Shown here: in pieces, positions 8,568-16,680 of the stretch
Numbering within the stretch: position 1 is the stretch's first letter
Layout: each line of letters begins with the position of its first letter
Assembly: GCF_019802255.1 (NCBI RefSeq)
Contig: NZ_JAHYSS010000001.1
Span: 875,280-939,279, forward strand
Reading direction: 5' to 3'
Length of the DNA: 64,000 nt
Source of the DNA: Pedobacter polysacchareus
GTDB lineage: Bacteria > Bacteroidota > Bacteroidia > Sphingobacteriales > Sphingobacteriaceae
Notes under the pieces: model-generated
The model's input: the letters and a program-made list of their open reading frames with translations, nothing else
Told to the model about the DNA's origin: nothing
Databases searched by the model: none
Position numbers and translations under genes: made by a program

Positions 8568-9227
8568 TTATGCCCAAACTTTTTGACCTGGTTTTAAATC
8601 CACACAACCGTCGTAACGACCAGGGATCTGCACATAGGCTTTCGCCTGTGTTGCACCAATTTCCGAAGTGAAATAACCCAGTAAGGTTAAATCTCTAGCG
8701 ATCGCGAAGAATTGAGGTTTTGTTTTAGGTTTATCCTTTGGCGTCATTGCATTGCCTGGAGCCTCCTTTTCAGATTTTTTCTGAGTAATGTTTTCTTGTT
8801 GTTTCTCTAATTCGTCTTTTTCCTTTTTGCTTGCTGCAATGGTCGCTTCTCTAACTTTGCCCAATAGCTCATTGCGCTGTGGTACAGAGATTTCCAGGAA
8901 TGACTTTTTGTACGTGTCCTGACACTGTTTTTCAAGATCTTCCAGACCTTTCACGAATGCTTGCTGCGCGTCTTCCGGGTAGCATTCCTTAACCATCATT
9001 ACGATGAAAGGACCCACACCAGCTGCTTTCGCTCCTGGCGTACTTGTGGTAGGGATGATGATATCAGCAACTTCCGTGATGACCTTTTCCTGATCGGCAG
9101 AAAATAAGTTGGCGGCTGTTTTATTAGATGGTGAAGTGCAACTATCTAAAAATACTCCGATAGTAGTTGCAGACAATGCGCCTCCCATTAAAAAGGCAAC
9201 ACTTTTCACTGCTTCTCTTCTATTCAT
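8568..9227 (-). CDS. Gluconate 2-dehydrogenase subunit 3-like Tat small subunit
   Basis: A 219-residue member of the gluconate_2-dh3 family (PF13618), the small partner of GMC dehydrogenases. MNRREAVKSVAFLMGG has a twin-arginine pair at 3-4 and a hydrophobic core; Cys30 in FLDSC could be lipidated, though Asp at -2 is unusual. After the signal come the family motifs VADIIIPTTSTPGAKAAGVGPFIVMMV and, at the C-terminus, LTLLGYFTSEIGATQ and YVQIPGRYDGC. A Lys/Glu-rich insert at about 133-165 (KKEKDELEKQQENITQKK) lengthens it. It should carry the flavoprotein through the Tat system and hold it at the membrane near the cytochrome. It is the first gene of the operon; the upstream region is shared with the divergent tdh gene. 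Confidence 0.87.
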   Translation of the reverse strand: MNRREAVKSVAFLMGGALSATTIGVFLDSCTSPSNKTAANLFSADQEKVITEVADIIIPTTSTPGAKAAGVGPFIVMMVKECYPEDAQQAFVKGLEDLEKQCQDTYKKSFLEISVPQRNELLGKVREATIAASKKEKDELEKQQENITQKKSEKEAPGNAMTPKDKPKTKPQFFAIARDLTLLGYFTSEIGATQAKAYVQIPGRYDGCVDLKPGQKVWA

Positions 9228-9614
9228 ACTAGGCTGTTTAGGTGTTTTTATATGGTTAAAGTGTGTTTTGTTTTGTAATAATAAGCAAAAAAAAACGGTT
9301 AGTGTGCGAAATACACAATAAATCTAATATATCATGTTTTTGTTACTTAACCAAGTTTTTACTGAGTAGGAGCAGGAAATGAACAGAAATTGTACAGGGT
9401 TTTAATTTGGTTTTAACTTGGTTTTCAGGCTTTGCCGTATTCCTAAAACGTTATTTCTCCGAAATTAGTCTGCGCTATTTTTTTGAGCAAAATTCTATCT
9501 GTTTATCTCCGGGTTTTAGTTGGTTTTTACCCATAAATAGGGGGCTGAAACAGGGACAGAAATCACAAAAACAGATAAATCATAAACATTTTATAGAGGT
9601 TTGTTTCGTTTTTT
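9228..9614. other. Divergent intergenic region between the 3-keto-glycoside operon and tdh
   Basis: About 390 bp without a convincing gene. It is T-rich and contains an inverted pair, AACCAAGTT at 9349-9357 and AACTTGGTT at 9415-9423, plus repeated TTGGTTTT units around 9408-9426. A plus-strand reading frame covers the right half, but it is only an upstream extension of tdh with no homology to the enzyme's N-terminus. I found no convincing -7 element for the minus-strand operon. Confidence 0.5.
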
Positions 9615-9622
9615 TAACTTTG
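9615..9622 (+). promoter_or_regulatory. -7 element of tdh
   Basis: TAACTTTG, an exact match to the Bacteroidota -7 consensus TAnnTTTG, 21 nt upstream of the chosen tdh start. No good TTG -33 match at the normal spacing. Confidence 0.55.
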
Positions 9623-9643
9623 TCAAAATCCATACAAAAATTC

Positions 9644-10594
9644 ATGATTGAGAAAATATTAGTATTAGGTTCTAACGGTCAGATCGGCACTGAATTAGTA
9701 ACCGCCTTACGTAAGACTTACGGTGAAAGTAATGTTGTCGCTTGTGACATTCGCAGACCAGATTATGACATCAAAAATTCAGGGCCATTTGAGTTCGTAA
9801 ACGTACTTGAGAAAGACATTCTGAATAACATTTTTCAAAAGTATAAACCGACTCAGGTTTACTTATTAGCGGCATTATTATCCGCTACAGGCGAGCAGAA
9901 TCCTAAATTAGCCTGGGACCTGAACATGAATGGCTTGTTGAACATCTTAGACCTAGCCCTTGTTTATAAAACAGCCAAAGTTTACTGGCCGAGTTCTATC
10001 GCTGTATTCGGACCAAATTCTCCGAAAGATATGACGCCGCAATACTGTGTAATGGACCCGAATACGGTTTATGGAATCAGTAAATTAGCAGGTGAACGCT
10101 GGTGCGAATATTATCACCAGAAATTTGGTTTGGATGTACGCAGTATCCGTTACCCGGGATTGATCAGCTGGAAAGCTGCTCCAGGTGGTGGAACTACAGA
10201 CTATGCGATCCATATTTTCCATGATGCGTTAACAAAAGGCAGCTATGCTTCTTTCTTAAATGCAGAAACTGAATTGCCAATGATGTATATGGATGATGCC
10301 ATCCGTGGTACAATTGAATTGATGGATGCGGAAGCGAGTAAAATCTCTATCCGTTCCAGCTATAACTTCGGTGGTGTACACTTTACGCCGGAAGTGCTAG
10401 CTTCAGAAATCAGAAAACATATTCCAGATTTTACATTAACTTACAAAGATAATGATCCACGTCAGGACATTGCCAACAGCTGGCCACGTTCGATCGATGA
10501 TAGCTTTGCTCAGAAAGACTGGGGATGGAAGCCGGAGTTTGATTTGTCGAAGATGACAGTGGATATGTTAAAGAACTTACAGAATAATCATTAA
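9644..10594 (+). CDS. tdh: SDR-type L-threonine 3-dehydrogenase
   Basis: A 316-residue extended short-chain dehydrogenase of the GalE-like threonine dehydrogenase group described from Flavobacterium, unrelated to the zinc enzyme of E. coli. I start at MIEKILVLGSNGQIG because the Rossmann motif GSNGQIG must be near the N-terminus and a TAACTTTG element lies 21 nt upstream. Diagnostic strings are YLLAALLSATGEQNPKLAWDLNMNG, WPSSIAVFGPNSPK, the catalytic YGISK, RYPGLISW and GGGTTDYAIHIF. It oxidises threonine to 2-amino-3-ketobutyrate, the substrate of the kbl product at 35342-36529. It is followed after 28 bp by yebC on the same strand. Confidence 0.88.
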   Translation: MIEKILVLGSNGQIGTELVTALRKTYGESNVVACDIRRPDYDIKNSGPFEFVNVLEKDILNNIFQKYKPTQVYLLAALLSATGEQNPKLAWDLNMNGLLNILDLALVYKTAKVYWPSSIAVFGPNSPKDMTPQYCVMDPNTVYGISKLAGERWCEYYHQKFGLDVRSIRYPGLISWKAAPGGGTTDYAIHIFHDALTKGSYASFLNAETELPMMYMDDAIRGTIELMDAEASKISIRSSYNFGGVHFTPEVLASEIRKHIPDFTLTYKDNDPRQDIANSWPRSIDDSFAQKDWGWKPEFDLSKMTVDMLKNLQNNH

Positions 10595-10622
10595 TAAGGG
10601 AATTCCTTAAATAAAATATACA

Positions 10623-11348
10623 ATGGGTAGAGCATTTGAGTTCAGAAAAGAAAGGAAATTTAAACGTTGGGCCAAGATGGCCGTACAATTTACCAGGATA
10701 GGTAAAGAGATTGTAATGGCGGTTAAAGATAACGGCCCTTCGCCGGAGACCAACTCCCGTTTGCGTACAGCGATCCAGAATGCAAAGGCAGTAAACATGC
10801 CAAAGCATACGGTGGAAGCGGCAATTAAAAGAGCCTCCAACAAAGACGAAAACGGTTACGAAGAGTTTGTATATGAAGGATACGCACAACATGGTGTGGC
10901 CATCCTGATTGAAACCGCAACTGATAATACGAACAGGACAGTAGCTAACATCCGTAGTTATTTCAATAAAACTGGTGGTACATTGGGTAAAACAGGTTCC
11001 CTGGACTTTATCTTCAACCGCAAGTCGATCTTCCGTTTCTTACCTGGGGAAAAAGACCTAGAAGAATTGGAGTTTGAATTGATTGACGCAGGTTTGGAAG
11101 AATTATATCTGGAAGCTGATGAAGAAGGAAATGAGATTGCAGTGGTACAAACTGCTTTTGAAGATTTCGGAAAAATGCAGAAAGCACTGGAAGAGATTGG
11201 CGTAGAAATGAAAAGTGCGAAATTAGAGCGCATCTCGTTATCTACGATTCCAGTAACAGAAGAGCAGGCAGCAGATGTATTCAAACTGATTGACAAACTG
11301 GAAGAGGACGATGATGTTCAAGCCGTTTATCACAATATGGCAGAATAA
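10623..11348 (+). CDS. yebC: YebC/PmpR family regulatory protein
   Basis: A 241-residue YebC-family protein. The N-terminus MGRAFEFRKERKFKRWAKMAVQFTRIGKEI and the segment NMPKHTVEAAIKRAS are family signatures, as are YEGYAQHGVAILIETATDNTNRTVANIRS and GSLDFIFNR. Family members act as transcription regulators or relieve ribosome stalling (TACO1-like); which role applies here is unknown. Full length. The N-terminal VGRxx(E/K)FRKER form is the Bacteroidota variant. It runs convergently with the esterase gene, 6 bp from its stop, and probably shares a transcript with tdh. Confidence 0.93.
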   Translation: MGRAFEFRKERKFKRWAKMAVQFTRIGKEIVMAVKDNGPSPETNSRLRTAIQNAKAVNMPKHTVEAAIKRASNKDENGYEEFVYEGYAQHGVAILIETATDNTNRTVANIRSYFNKTGGTLGKTGSLDFIFNRKSIFRFLPGEKDLEELEFELIDAGLEELYLEADEEGNEIAVVQTAFEDFGKMQKALEEIGVEMKSAKLERISLSTIPVTEEQAADVFKLIDKLEEDDDVQAVYHNMAE

Positions 11349-11354
11349 TCGCCG

Positions 11355-12146
11355 CTACCTTTTCTTTTGATTAGAAAATAACCATGGCAATAGTTTGGGC
11401 TCTGCAAAGGCAGCGTCCCAACTGTTGTGGTGGGCATCCGGATACAAAGTGAGCTTAGGTTCTTTTCCCAATACTTTGAGCTGATCCGAAATCATGGTAG
11501 AAAAAACGACAGGAACTACCTCATCTTTCTCTCCATGGAAGATCCATAAAGGCACATTTTTATATTTCTGGACGTTCGCTATATTGTCGCCGCCACAAAT
11601 AGCAATCGCTGCAGCGAAAAGTTTAGGCTTGCGTCTTAACAATTCATAAGTTCCCATTCCACCCATTGAAAGTCCACCTACATAGACCTGGTCATGGTTG
11701 ATGTAGGGTTTGTCCATAAAGTTGTCAATCATACCCAGTAAAGCTTTCATCGATTTTGTAGGTTTCCCTCTTTTTTGAAAATTAAAGGCTCTATTCCCAT
11801 TTGCATCCTTATCGAAGGTCACATTTGCCCAGAAGCTGTCTTCTGTACATTGCGGGAAAACGATGATGGCCGGGAATTGTTTCCGGATTTCTGGCTTAAG
11901 GAATAGCTTTCCACCATGTGTCAATTGTTTCTCATTGTCATTGCCACGCTCTCCGCTTCCATGTAAAAAGAATAGGATCGGGTATTTTTTATCCGCGCTA
12001 AAATTTTCGGGAAATAAGATGCGGTAAGCAATACTGTCTTTGCCTTTGATAAAGCTTCCTCTATCATATTTTTTAAAGTCCTGCGCTTTTGAACTTAGGC
12101 TAAAAACCAGGAGTAGGATGGAGAGTGTTGACTGGATGCGGCTCAT
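11355..12146 (-). CDS. Secreted alpha/beta-hydrolase (esterase/peptidase-like)
   Basis: A 263-residue alpha/beta-hydrolase of the predicted-peptidase/poly(3-hydroxybutyrate) depolymerase-like group (COG4099). A Sec signal ends near SSKAQ. The oxyanion region is FFLHGSGERGND, the nucleophile elbow is GGLSMGG, and the likely acid and histidine are in HGEKDEVVP and YPDAHHNSWD. It probably hydrolyses ester bonds in the periplasm or outside the cell; the substrate is unknown. A strong terminator between it and the GH3 gene suggests separate expression from the glucan locus, although it could still remove acyl groups from polysaccharides. Confidence 0.8.
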   Translation of the reverse strand: MSRIQSTLSILLLVFSLSSKAQDFKKYDRGSFIKGKDSIAYRILFPENFSADKKYPILFFLHGSGERGNDNEKQLTHGGKLFLKPEIRKQFPAIIVFPQCTEDSFWANVTFDKDANGNRAFNFQKRGKPTKSMKALLGMIDNFMDKPYINHDQVYVGGLSMGGMGTYELLRRKPKLFAAAIAICGGDNIANVQKYKNVPLWIFHGEKDEVVPVVFSTMISDQLKVLGKEPKLTLYPDAHHNSWDAAFAEPKLLPWLFSNQKKR

Positions 12147-12188
12147 GATTCAAACTTAAACATTTTAAGAATCATTTAAAAATAAAGA

Positions 12189-12217
12189 ACCCCTGTTGGT
12201 GATTTGCCAGCAGGGGT
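12189..12217 (-). terminator. Intrinsic terminator at the end of the glucan locus
   Basis: Stem ACCCCTGTTGG (12189-12199) with CCAGCAGGGGT (12207-12217), one G-T type mismatch, 7-nt loop. On the minus strand it lies 10 nt past the GH3 stop and is followed by the T-rich TTCTTTATTTTTAAATG. Confidence 0.8.
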
Positions 12218-12226
12218 GAGACGATC

Positions 12227-14524
12227 TTATTTTGTCAGTTGAAATGGTATTTCCAGGTTATCTCTGGAATTGGTCCCTATAAATAATTTGAAATCGCCAG
12301 GTTCTGCCGCAAACTTCAGGTCTTCATTAAAGAATTTCAATTCTTCTTCGGAGATTTTAAAACTTACTTCTTTGCTTTCTCCAGCTTTCAGGTCGATCTT
12401 TTCAAATCCTTTCAATTCTTTAACAGGGCGGGTAATGCTGCCTACTAAATCGCGGATGTACATTTGCACCGTTTCTTTTCCTGCATAAGCACCAGTGTTT
12501 TTTACTCTAACTGTAGCCGTAATGGTTTCTCCAGGTTTAAAGCTGTTTTTGCTCAGCTTAAGGTTGGAATAATCGAAAGTAGTATAGCTTAATCCGTAAC
12601 CAAAAGGATATAAGGGTTCGTTGCTTACATCCAGGTAATTAGACCTGAATTTGCTGAACCATTTGCCTTCTTCTAGCGGTCTGCCGGTATTTTTGTGACT
12701 GTAATACAATGGAATCTGTCCTACGTTTTGTGGGAAAGTCGCCGTTAATTTTCCTGATGGATTTACTTTTCCAAATAGCACATCAGAGATCGCATTCGCT
12801 GCTTCAGTACCACCAAACCAAACATTTAAGATGGCAGGAACATTTTCATCTTCCCATTTCAAGGTCAATGGACGGCCGGTAAATAATACCAGTACCACCG
12901 GTTTTCCGGTTTTTAACAATGCTTTTAACAGACGCTGCTGATTCTCTGGGATGTCCAGGTTGGTACGGCTTGAGCTTTCGCCTGTCATCTCTGAACTTTC
13001 ACCAAGCGCAGCGATCACTACATCTGCATTTTTAGCGGTAGCTACTGCCTCAGCGATCATTTCTTCTTCAGAGCGGGAATCTCTTGGCAGATCTCTGCCG
13101 AACATCGTTGCTCTTTTCTGGTATTCAGGATCGGTTAGCAAGTTAGAACCCTCACTGTGTAAAATCTTAAGACCAGGTGCCGCATTGGCTTTTAATCCTT
13201 GTAACAGAGAAATGGTGTTTGCTAAATCGCTGTTTACGCTCCAGGTTCCAGGCATATTTGTTCCTGTATTAGCCAATGGACCGATTAAAGCAACTGTTCC
13301 TGTTTTTTTCAATGGCAGCAATTGACCTTGATTTTTTAGCAGGACAAAACTTTGTGCTGCAGTTTCTCTGGCCACTTTCAGGTGCTCTGGTTTAAGAATT
13401 TCCTTTTTTGCACGTGCTTCATTACAGTAGCGGAAAGGATCTTCAAACAGACCTAATTTGTATTTTGCTTCTAATACCAGTCTGCAGGAATTGGTCACCT
13501 GCGCTTCTGTTACTTTTCCTTCTGCTACTGATTTTTTTAGGGTGCTCAGAAATCCTTCACCTACCATATCCATATCTACACCGGCATTTAAGGCCAGTGC
13601 AGAAACGGTTTGCAGGTCTCCCAATCCATGGTCGATTAACTCATTTACCGCCGTGTAATCCGTCACCACAAGACCAGTAAAGCCCCATTGTTTGCGTAAT
13701 AAATCAGTCATCAGCCATTTATTAGCTGTAGCTGGAACTCCGTTAATGTCGTTAAAAGAAGTCATGATACTGCCTGCACCTGCATCTAGGGCAGCTTTAT
13801 AGGGTGGCAGGTATTCATTGTACATTCTGTTCAGACTCATGTCTGTGGTATTGTAATCTCTGCCGGATTCAGCAGCACCATATAAAGCAAAGTGTTTTAC
13901 GCAAGCCATCATGGTATTGTATTTAGAAAGATCATCGCCCTGGTATCCTCTAACCATCGCTTTACCGATTTCAGCACCCAGATAAGTATCTTCTCCTGAT
14001 CCTTCAGAAATACGACCCCATCTTGGGTCTCTTGAAATGTCCACCATAGGCGAGAAAGTCCAGTTTAATCCATCAGCAGTAGCTTCAACAGCTGCAATTC
14101 TTGCAGTTTTTTCGATCAATGGTAAATCCCATGTAGAAGATAAAGCGAGAGGAATTGGGAAAGTAGTTTTATAACCATGGATCACATCCTGGCCGAAAAT
14201 AATGGGAATCTTTAAGCGGGTCTGCGTCACTGCAATTTCCTGTGCCTTGCGGATTCTGGCTGGCGTAGTTAAGCTAAACATACCGCCTACCTGACCTTTT
14301 TTAATTTTGCTTTCTACATCTGTGCTAACCACAGAACCTGTAGTGGCTTCACCACCGGTTAATAGGTTTAACTGGCCAATCTTCTCCTCCAAAGTCATTT
14401 TGGACAGCAGGTCTTTTATGAATATATTCATCTGCTGATCAGTGTTTGCTTTTTTCTGCTGCGCGGAACTGCTGCTAAAGCTAAAAATTGCAGCCAGGAA
14501 AAATAAGTACTTCGCTTTTCTCAT
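12227..14524 (-). CDS. bglX: GH3 beta-glucosidase, BglX type
   Basis: A 765-residue family 3 glycoside hydrolase. The Sec signal ends near SSSAQQ, so it is periplasmic. The catalytic nucleophile is Asp289 in GLVVTDYTAV (the family norm is SDW). The acid/base Glu lies in EMTGESSSRTNLDIP, aligned with EASSR of E. coli BglX. A C-terminal fibronectin-III-like domain runs from about 640 (YGLSYTTFDYSNLKLSKN) to the end. Related GH3 enzymes next to GH144 genes in other Bacteroidota hydrolyse beta-1,2-linked gluco-oligosaccharides, and the same is likely here, giving glucose. It is the last gene of the locus. Confidence 0.92.
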   Translation of the reverse strand: MRKAKYLFFLAAIFSFSSSSAQQKKANTDQQMNIFIKDLLSKMTLEEKIGQLNLLTGGEATTGSVVSTDVESKIKKGQVGGMFSLTTPARIRKAQEIAVTQTRLKIPIIFGQDVIHGYKTTFPIPLALSSTWDLPLIEKTARIAAVEATADGLNWTFSPMVDISRDPRWGRISEGSGEDTYLGAEIGKAMVRGYQGDDLSKYNTMMACVKHFALYGAAESGRDYNTTDMSLNRMYNEYLPPYKAALDAGAGSIMTSFNDINGVPATANKWLMTDLLRKQWGFTGLVVTDYTAVNELIDHGLGDLQTVSALALNAGVDMDMVGEGFLSTLKKSVAEGKVTEAQVTNSCRLVLEAKYKLGLFEDPFRYCNEARAKKEILKPEHLKVARETAAQSFVLLKNQGQLLPLKKTGTVALIGPLANTGTNMPGTWSVNSDLANTISLLQGLKANAAPGLKILHSEGSNLLTDPEYQKRATMFGRDLPRDSRSEEEMIAEAVATAKNADVVIAALGESSEMTGESSSRTNLDIPENQQRLLKALLKTGKPVVLVLFTGRPLTLKWEDENVPAILNVWFGGTEAANAISDVLFGKVNPSGKLTATFPQNVGQIPLYYSHKNTGRPLEEGKWFSKFRSNYLDVSNEPLYPFGYGLSYTTFDYSNLKLSKNSFKPGETITATVRVKNTGAYAGKETVQMYIRDLVGSITRPVKELKGFEKIDLKAGESKEVSFKISEEELKFFNEDLKFAAEPGDFKLFIGTNSRDNLEIPFQLTK

Positions 14525-14548
14525 TATTGTTTTGTTAATGGTGTGTAT

Positions 14549-15208
14549 TTAGGGTTTAACCAGGAATGGTTTGATTTCTTTAATCCAGATGGCATAACCA
14601 TCAGCGTTCATGTGCAGCATATCTTCCAGAAAAAGTTCTGGACGCAAGGCTTTTTTATTTAACATTTTGCTATTTACATCCAGGAATTTTGTGTTTGGAT
14701 AATGCTGCAGGTATTCTTGAATCAGCAGATTGGTATGCGCATTTGTAGCGGAATGTTTAGTTCTGGAAGGGCTGTCTTTAATGGAAATGTATAAAACAGG
14801 AACTGCCGGATATTTCAATCTGATGTTATTGAAAAAAGTGGCAAACCGGTTTAGCGTTTCGAGTGCGTTTTGGCCGTCTGTAGCAATATCATTTTCGCCG
14901 CTATAAATTACCACCTGGCGCGGTTGATAAGGATAAATCAGGTCTGCGATATAGTAATTGGCTTGTGCAAGTGTAGAACCGCCGAAACCTCGGTTGATCG
15001 CCTGGTAATCTTTGAACACTGTTTCCAGCGCTTTCCATTTTTCAAAGGAGGAACTGCCAACAAATAAAATACCGTTTTTTGGCGGCATGGAGATGCTGTC
15101 CTTATGCTTGAATTCTTGTATTTCTTTCCAGAATGCTGGTTTTTGCTGCGCCTTAACGAATGCGGTGCTAAGGACGAATACCAGAAGGAAGTAGTAAAAT
15201 CTTTTCAT
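14549..15208 (-). CDS. Secreted SGNH/GDSL hydrolase
   Basis: A 219-residue SGNH-fold hydrolase with a Sec signal ending near VKAQQ. Block I is NGILFVGSSSFEKW (Ser nucleophile in GSSS), block II the Gly in NRGFGGSTLAQ, block III the Asn in VIYSGENDIA, and block V the Asp/His in LEDMLHMNADGYAIW. All four catalytic elements are present, so the enzyme should be active, most likely as an esterase or deacylase in the periplasm. Within this locus it may remove acyl substituents from glucans; that role is inferred. It sits 24 bp upstream of the GH3 start. Confidence 0.85.
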   Translation of the reverse strand: MKRFYYFLLVFVLSTAFVKAQQKPAFWKEIQEFKHKDSISMPPKNGILFVGSSSFEKWKALETVFKDYQAINRGFGGSTLAQANYYIADLIYPYQPRQVVIYSGENDIATDGQNALETLNRFATFFNNIRLKYPAVPVLYISIKDSPSRTKHSATNAHTNLLIQEYLQHYPNTKFLDVNSKMLNKKALRPELFLEDMLHMNADGYAIWIKEIKPFLVKP

Positions 15209-15280
15209 TTTTTGCTGTATTTATTTAAATCTGTTTTTTGCGAGTATAAAGGTTCTTTTGCGCTTTATACTCGTAAAACG

Positions 15281-15312
15281 GGTAAAAATAAGGATACACC
15301 TTCATCAGGTGT
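15281..15312 (-). terminator. Possible weak terminator after periplasmic GH144
   Basis: Short stem ACACCT (15296-15301) with AGGTGT (15307-15312), 5-nt loop; on the minus strand it is followed by the T-rich ATCCTTATTTTT. A second hairpin, CGAGTATAAAG (15241-15251) with CTTTATACTCG (15263-15273), lies further down without a T run. Partial termination or RNA processing is plausible. Confidence 0.4.
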
Positions 15313-15318
15313 GACCAA

Positions 15319-16668
15319 CTATTTAATTGCCGGGCTGCTGAATCCTAATTTCGTCAGGCCATTTTGTACCGCGGGGCTGCTCATGAAAAGCTTCCACAAT
15401 AAACCGGTACGGTGGTTTTCTATCATCACGATAATCGGTCCCTGATCGATAGCCAGGTGAGATTTTGCCACCCAATTGTGCTGCTCACTAAAAGCATCGG
15501 CAAATCCATATTCCGTCCATAGCTGATCACCTTTGTCTTCATAAAAATGTCTTAAGGCCTGCATGGAATATTCCGGCGTATAAGGGAAGGCAGATAAAGC
15601 CGCGGTAGGGGTAATGACACCCAGGTCTTCTGTTGGAGAATGTGCCGCATAACCTTGCCAGCTATCGCTTGCCGTTAAGCCCCAGCTGTTGGCGCCATAA
15701 CCTTTATAATTTTTCGGGTTTTCTATGCAATGTGCCCTGTTGATCAGGGTGTGATTTTTGTTTTGTTCCCAGTAGTCTGCATAACGGTCTTTCAATCCAC
15801 GTGGATCTAATCCTAAATAGGAATATTGAGAGAAGAATAAAGGGCCGCCACCATCAAAACCTAATGGCAAAGTGATGTCATTGAACTTTTTGCCGTTTAA
15901 AAATGTATTGCTCATTGCCCATCCTTCATGATAAACTCTCGGGTCTATTGAAAATTTTGGGGAAGATGCCGCGAGCACATAAGTGATCAGACATTCATTG
16001 TAACCTCTGATCTGATGGTCCATACTCCAGCCATTGTTTGGGCTCCAATGCCAGTAAAGGACTTTCTGACCTTGGGTAAACCAGTTCCATTCAATCCCTT
16101 CCCACATCCATTGGATTTTGTTCCTAATGTCTCTTTCTGTGGCGTTATTGGCAGTATAATATTGTGCTGCGGTCAATAATCCCTGAAAAAGTAAAGAAGT
16201 TTCTACGATGTCAGCGCCATCATCTTTCGGGCTGAAGCGGATCACTTTACCGGTTTCTCCATTTAACCAATGCGGGAAAGCGCCATGAAACATATCTGCT
16301 TTCCATAAAAAGTCTACAATTTTTTTTGTCCTTAGGGCGGCTTGTTCGCGACTGATGAATTTTCTTTCCGAAGCTACGATGGTGGCCATCACGCCAAATC
16401 CTGTACCACCTGTGGTGACTACTTCATTGCCATATTCGAAAGCAATATTGCTGCGTTCTCTTGCCATCCCGCTTACCGGATGGGCGAAATCCCAGAAATA
16501 ACGGAAGGTCTGTTTCTGAACCAGGTCCAGCAGCTGATCGTCTGTTAGGTTTTTCTTTATTTTCAGGTCAGCTTTAATGCTTTCTGTATTTTTTTGCTGG
16601 GCATTCAGCTGATGAGCTGAGCAAATCAGGCATAACAGTAAAAAGGTATGTCTTAAGTTTCTCTTCAT
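15319..16668 (-). CDS. Periplasmic GH144-type endo-beta-1,2-glucanase
   Basis: A 449-residue glycoamylase-domain protein (PF10091), the domain of GH144 endo-beta-1,2-glucanases such as the one from Chitinophaga pinensis. The Sec signal ends near QLNAQQ with no lipobox. Conserved blocks shared with the next gene upstream are LDLVQKQTFRYFWDFAHP, FGVMATIV, FSPKDDGADIVETSLLFQGLL, WSPNNGWSMDHQIRGYNE, SYLGLDPRGLKDRYADYW and AIDQGPIIVMIENHRTGLLWKLF. It should cut imported beta-1,2-glucan fragments in the periplasm. It lies 12 bp downstream of its lipoprotein paralogue, so the pair probably arose by tandem duplication. Activity on beta-1,2-glucan is inferred from family and neighbours. Confidence 0.82.
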   Translation of the reverse strand: MKRNLRHTFLLLCLICSAHQLNAQQKNTESIKADLKIKKNLTDDQLLDLVQKQTFRYFWDFAHPVSGMARERSNIAFEYGNEVVTTGGTGFGVMATIVASERKFISREQAALRTKKIVDFLWKADMFHGAFPHWLNGETGKVIRFSPKDDGADIVETSLLFQGLLTAAQYYTANNATERDIRNKIQWMWEGIEWNWFTQGQKVLYWHWSPNNGWSMDHQIRGYNECLITYVLAASSPKFSIDPRVYHEGWAMSNTFLNGKKFNDITLPLGFDGGGPLFFSQYSYLGLDPRGLKDRYADYWEQNKNHTLINRAHCIENPKNYKGYGANSWGLTASDSWQGYAAHSPTEDLGVITPTAALSAFPYTPEYSMQALRHFYEDKGDQLWTEYGFADAFSEQHNWVAKSHLAIDQGPIIVMIENHRTGLLWKLFMSSPAVQNGLTKLGFSSPAIK

Positions 16669-16680
16669 TTTAGGGTGTGT

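Noticed and set aside
9407..9643. Extended N-terminus of the threonine dehydrogenase
   Set aside because: The 79 extra residues have no relation to the enzyme family and would place the Rossmann loop far from the N-terminus; the promoter element at 9615 lies inside them.
10431..10892. Minus-strand open frame of 153 codons
   Set aside because: It lies antisense to the end of tdh and the start of yebC, both clearly real; its translation is rich in Cys/His/Ser without domain character.
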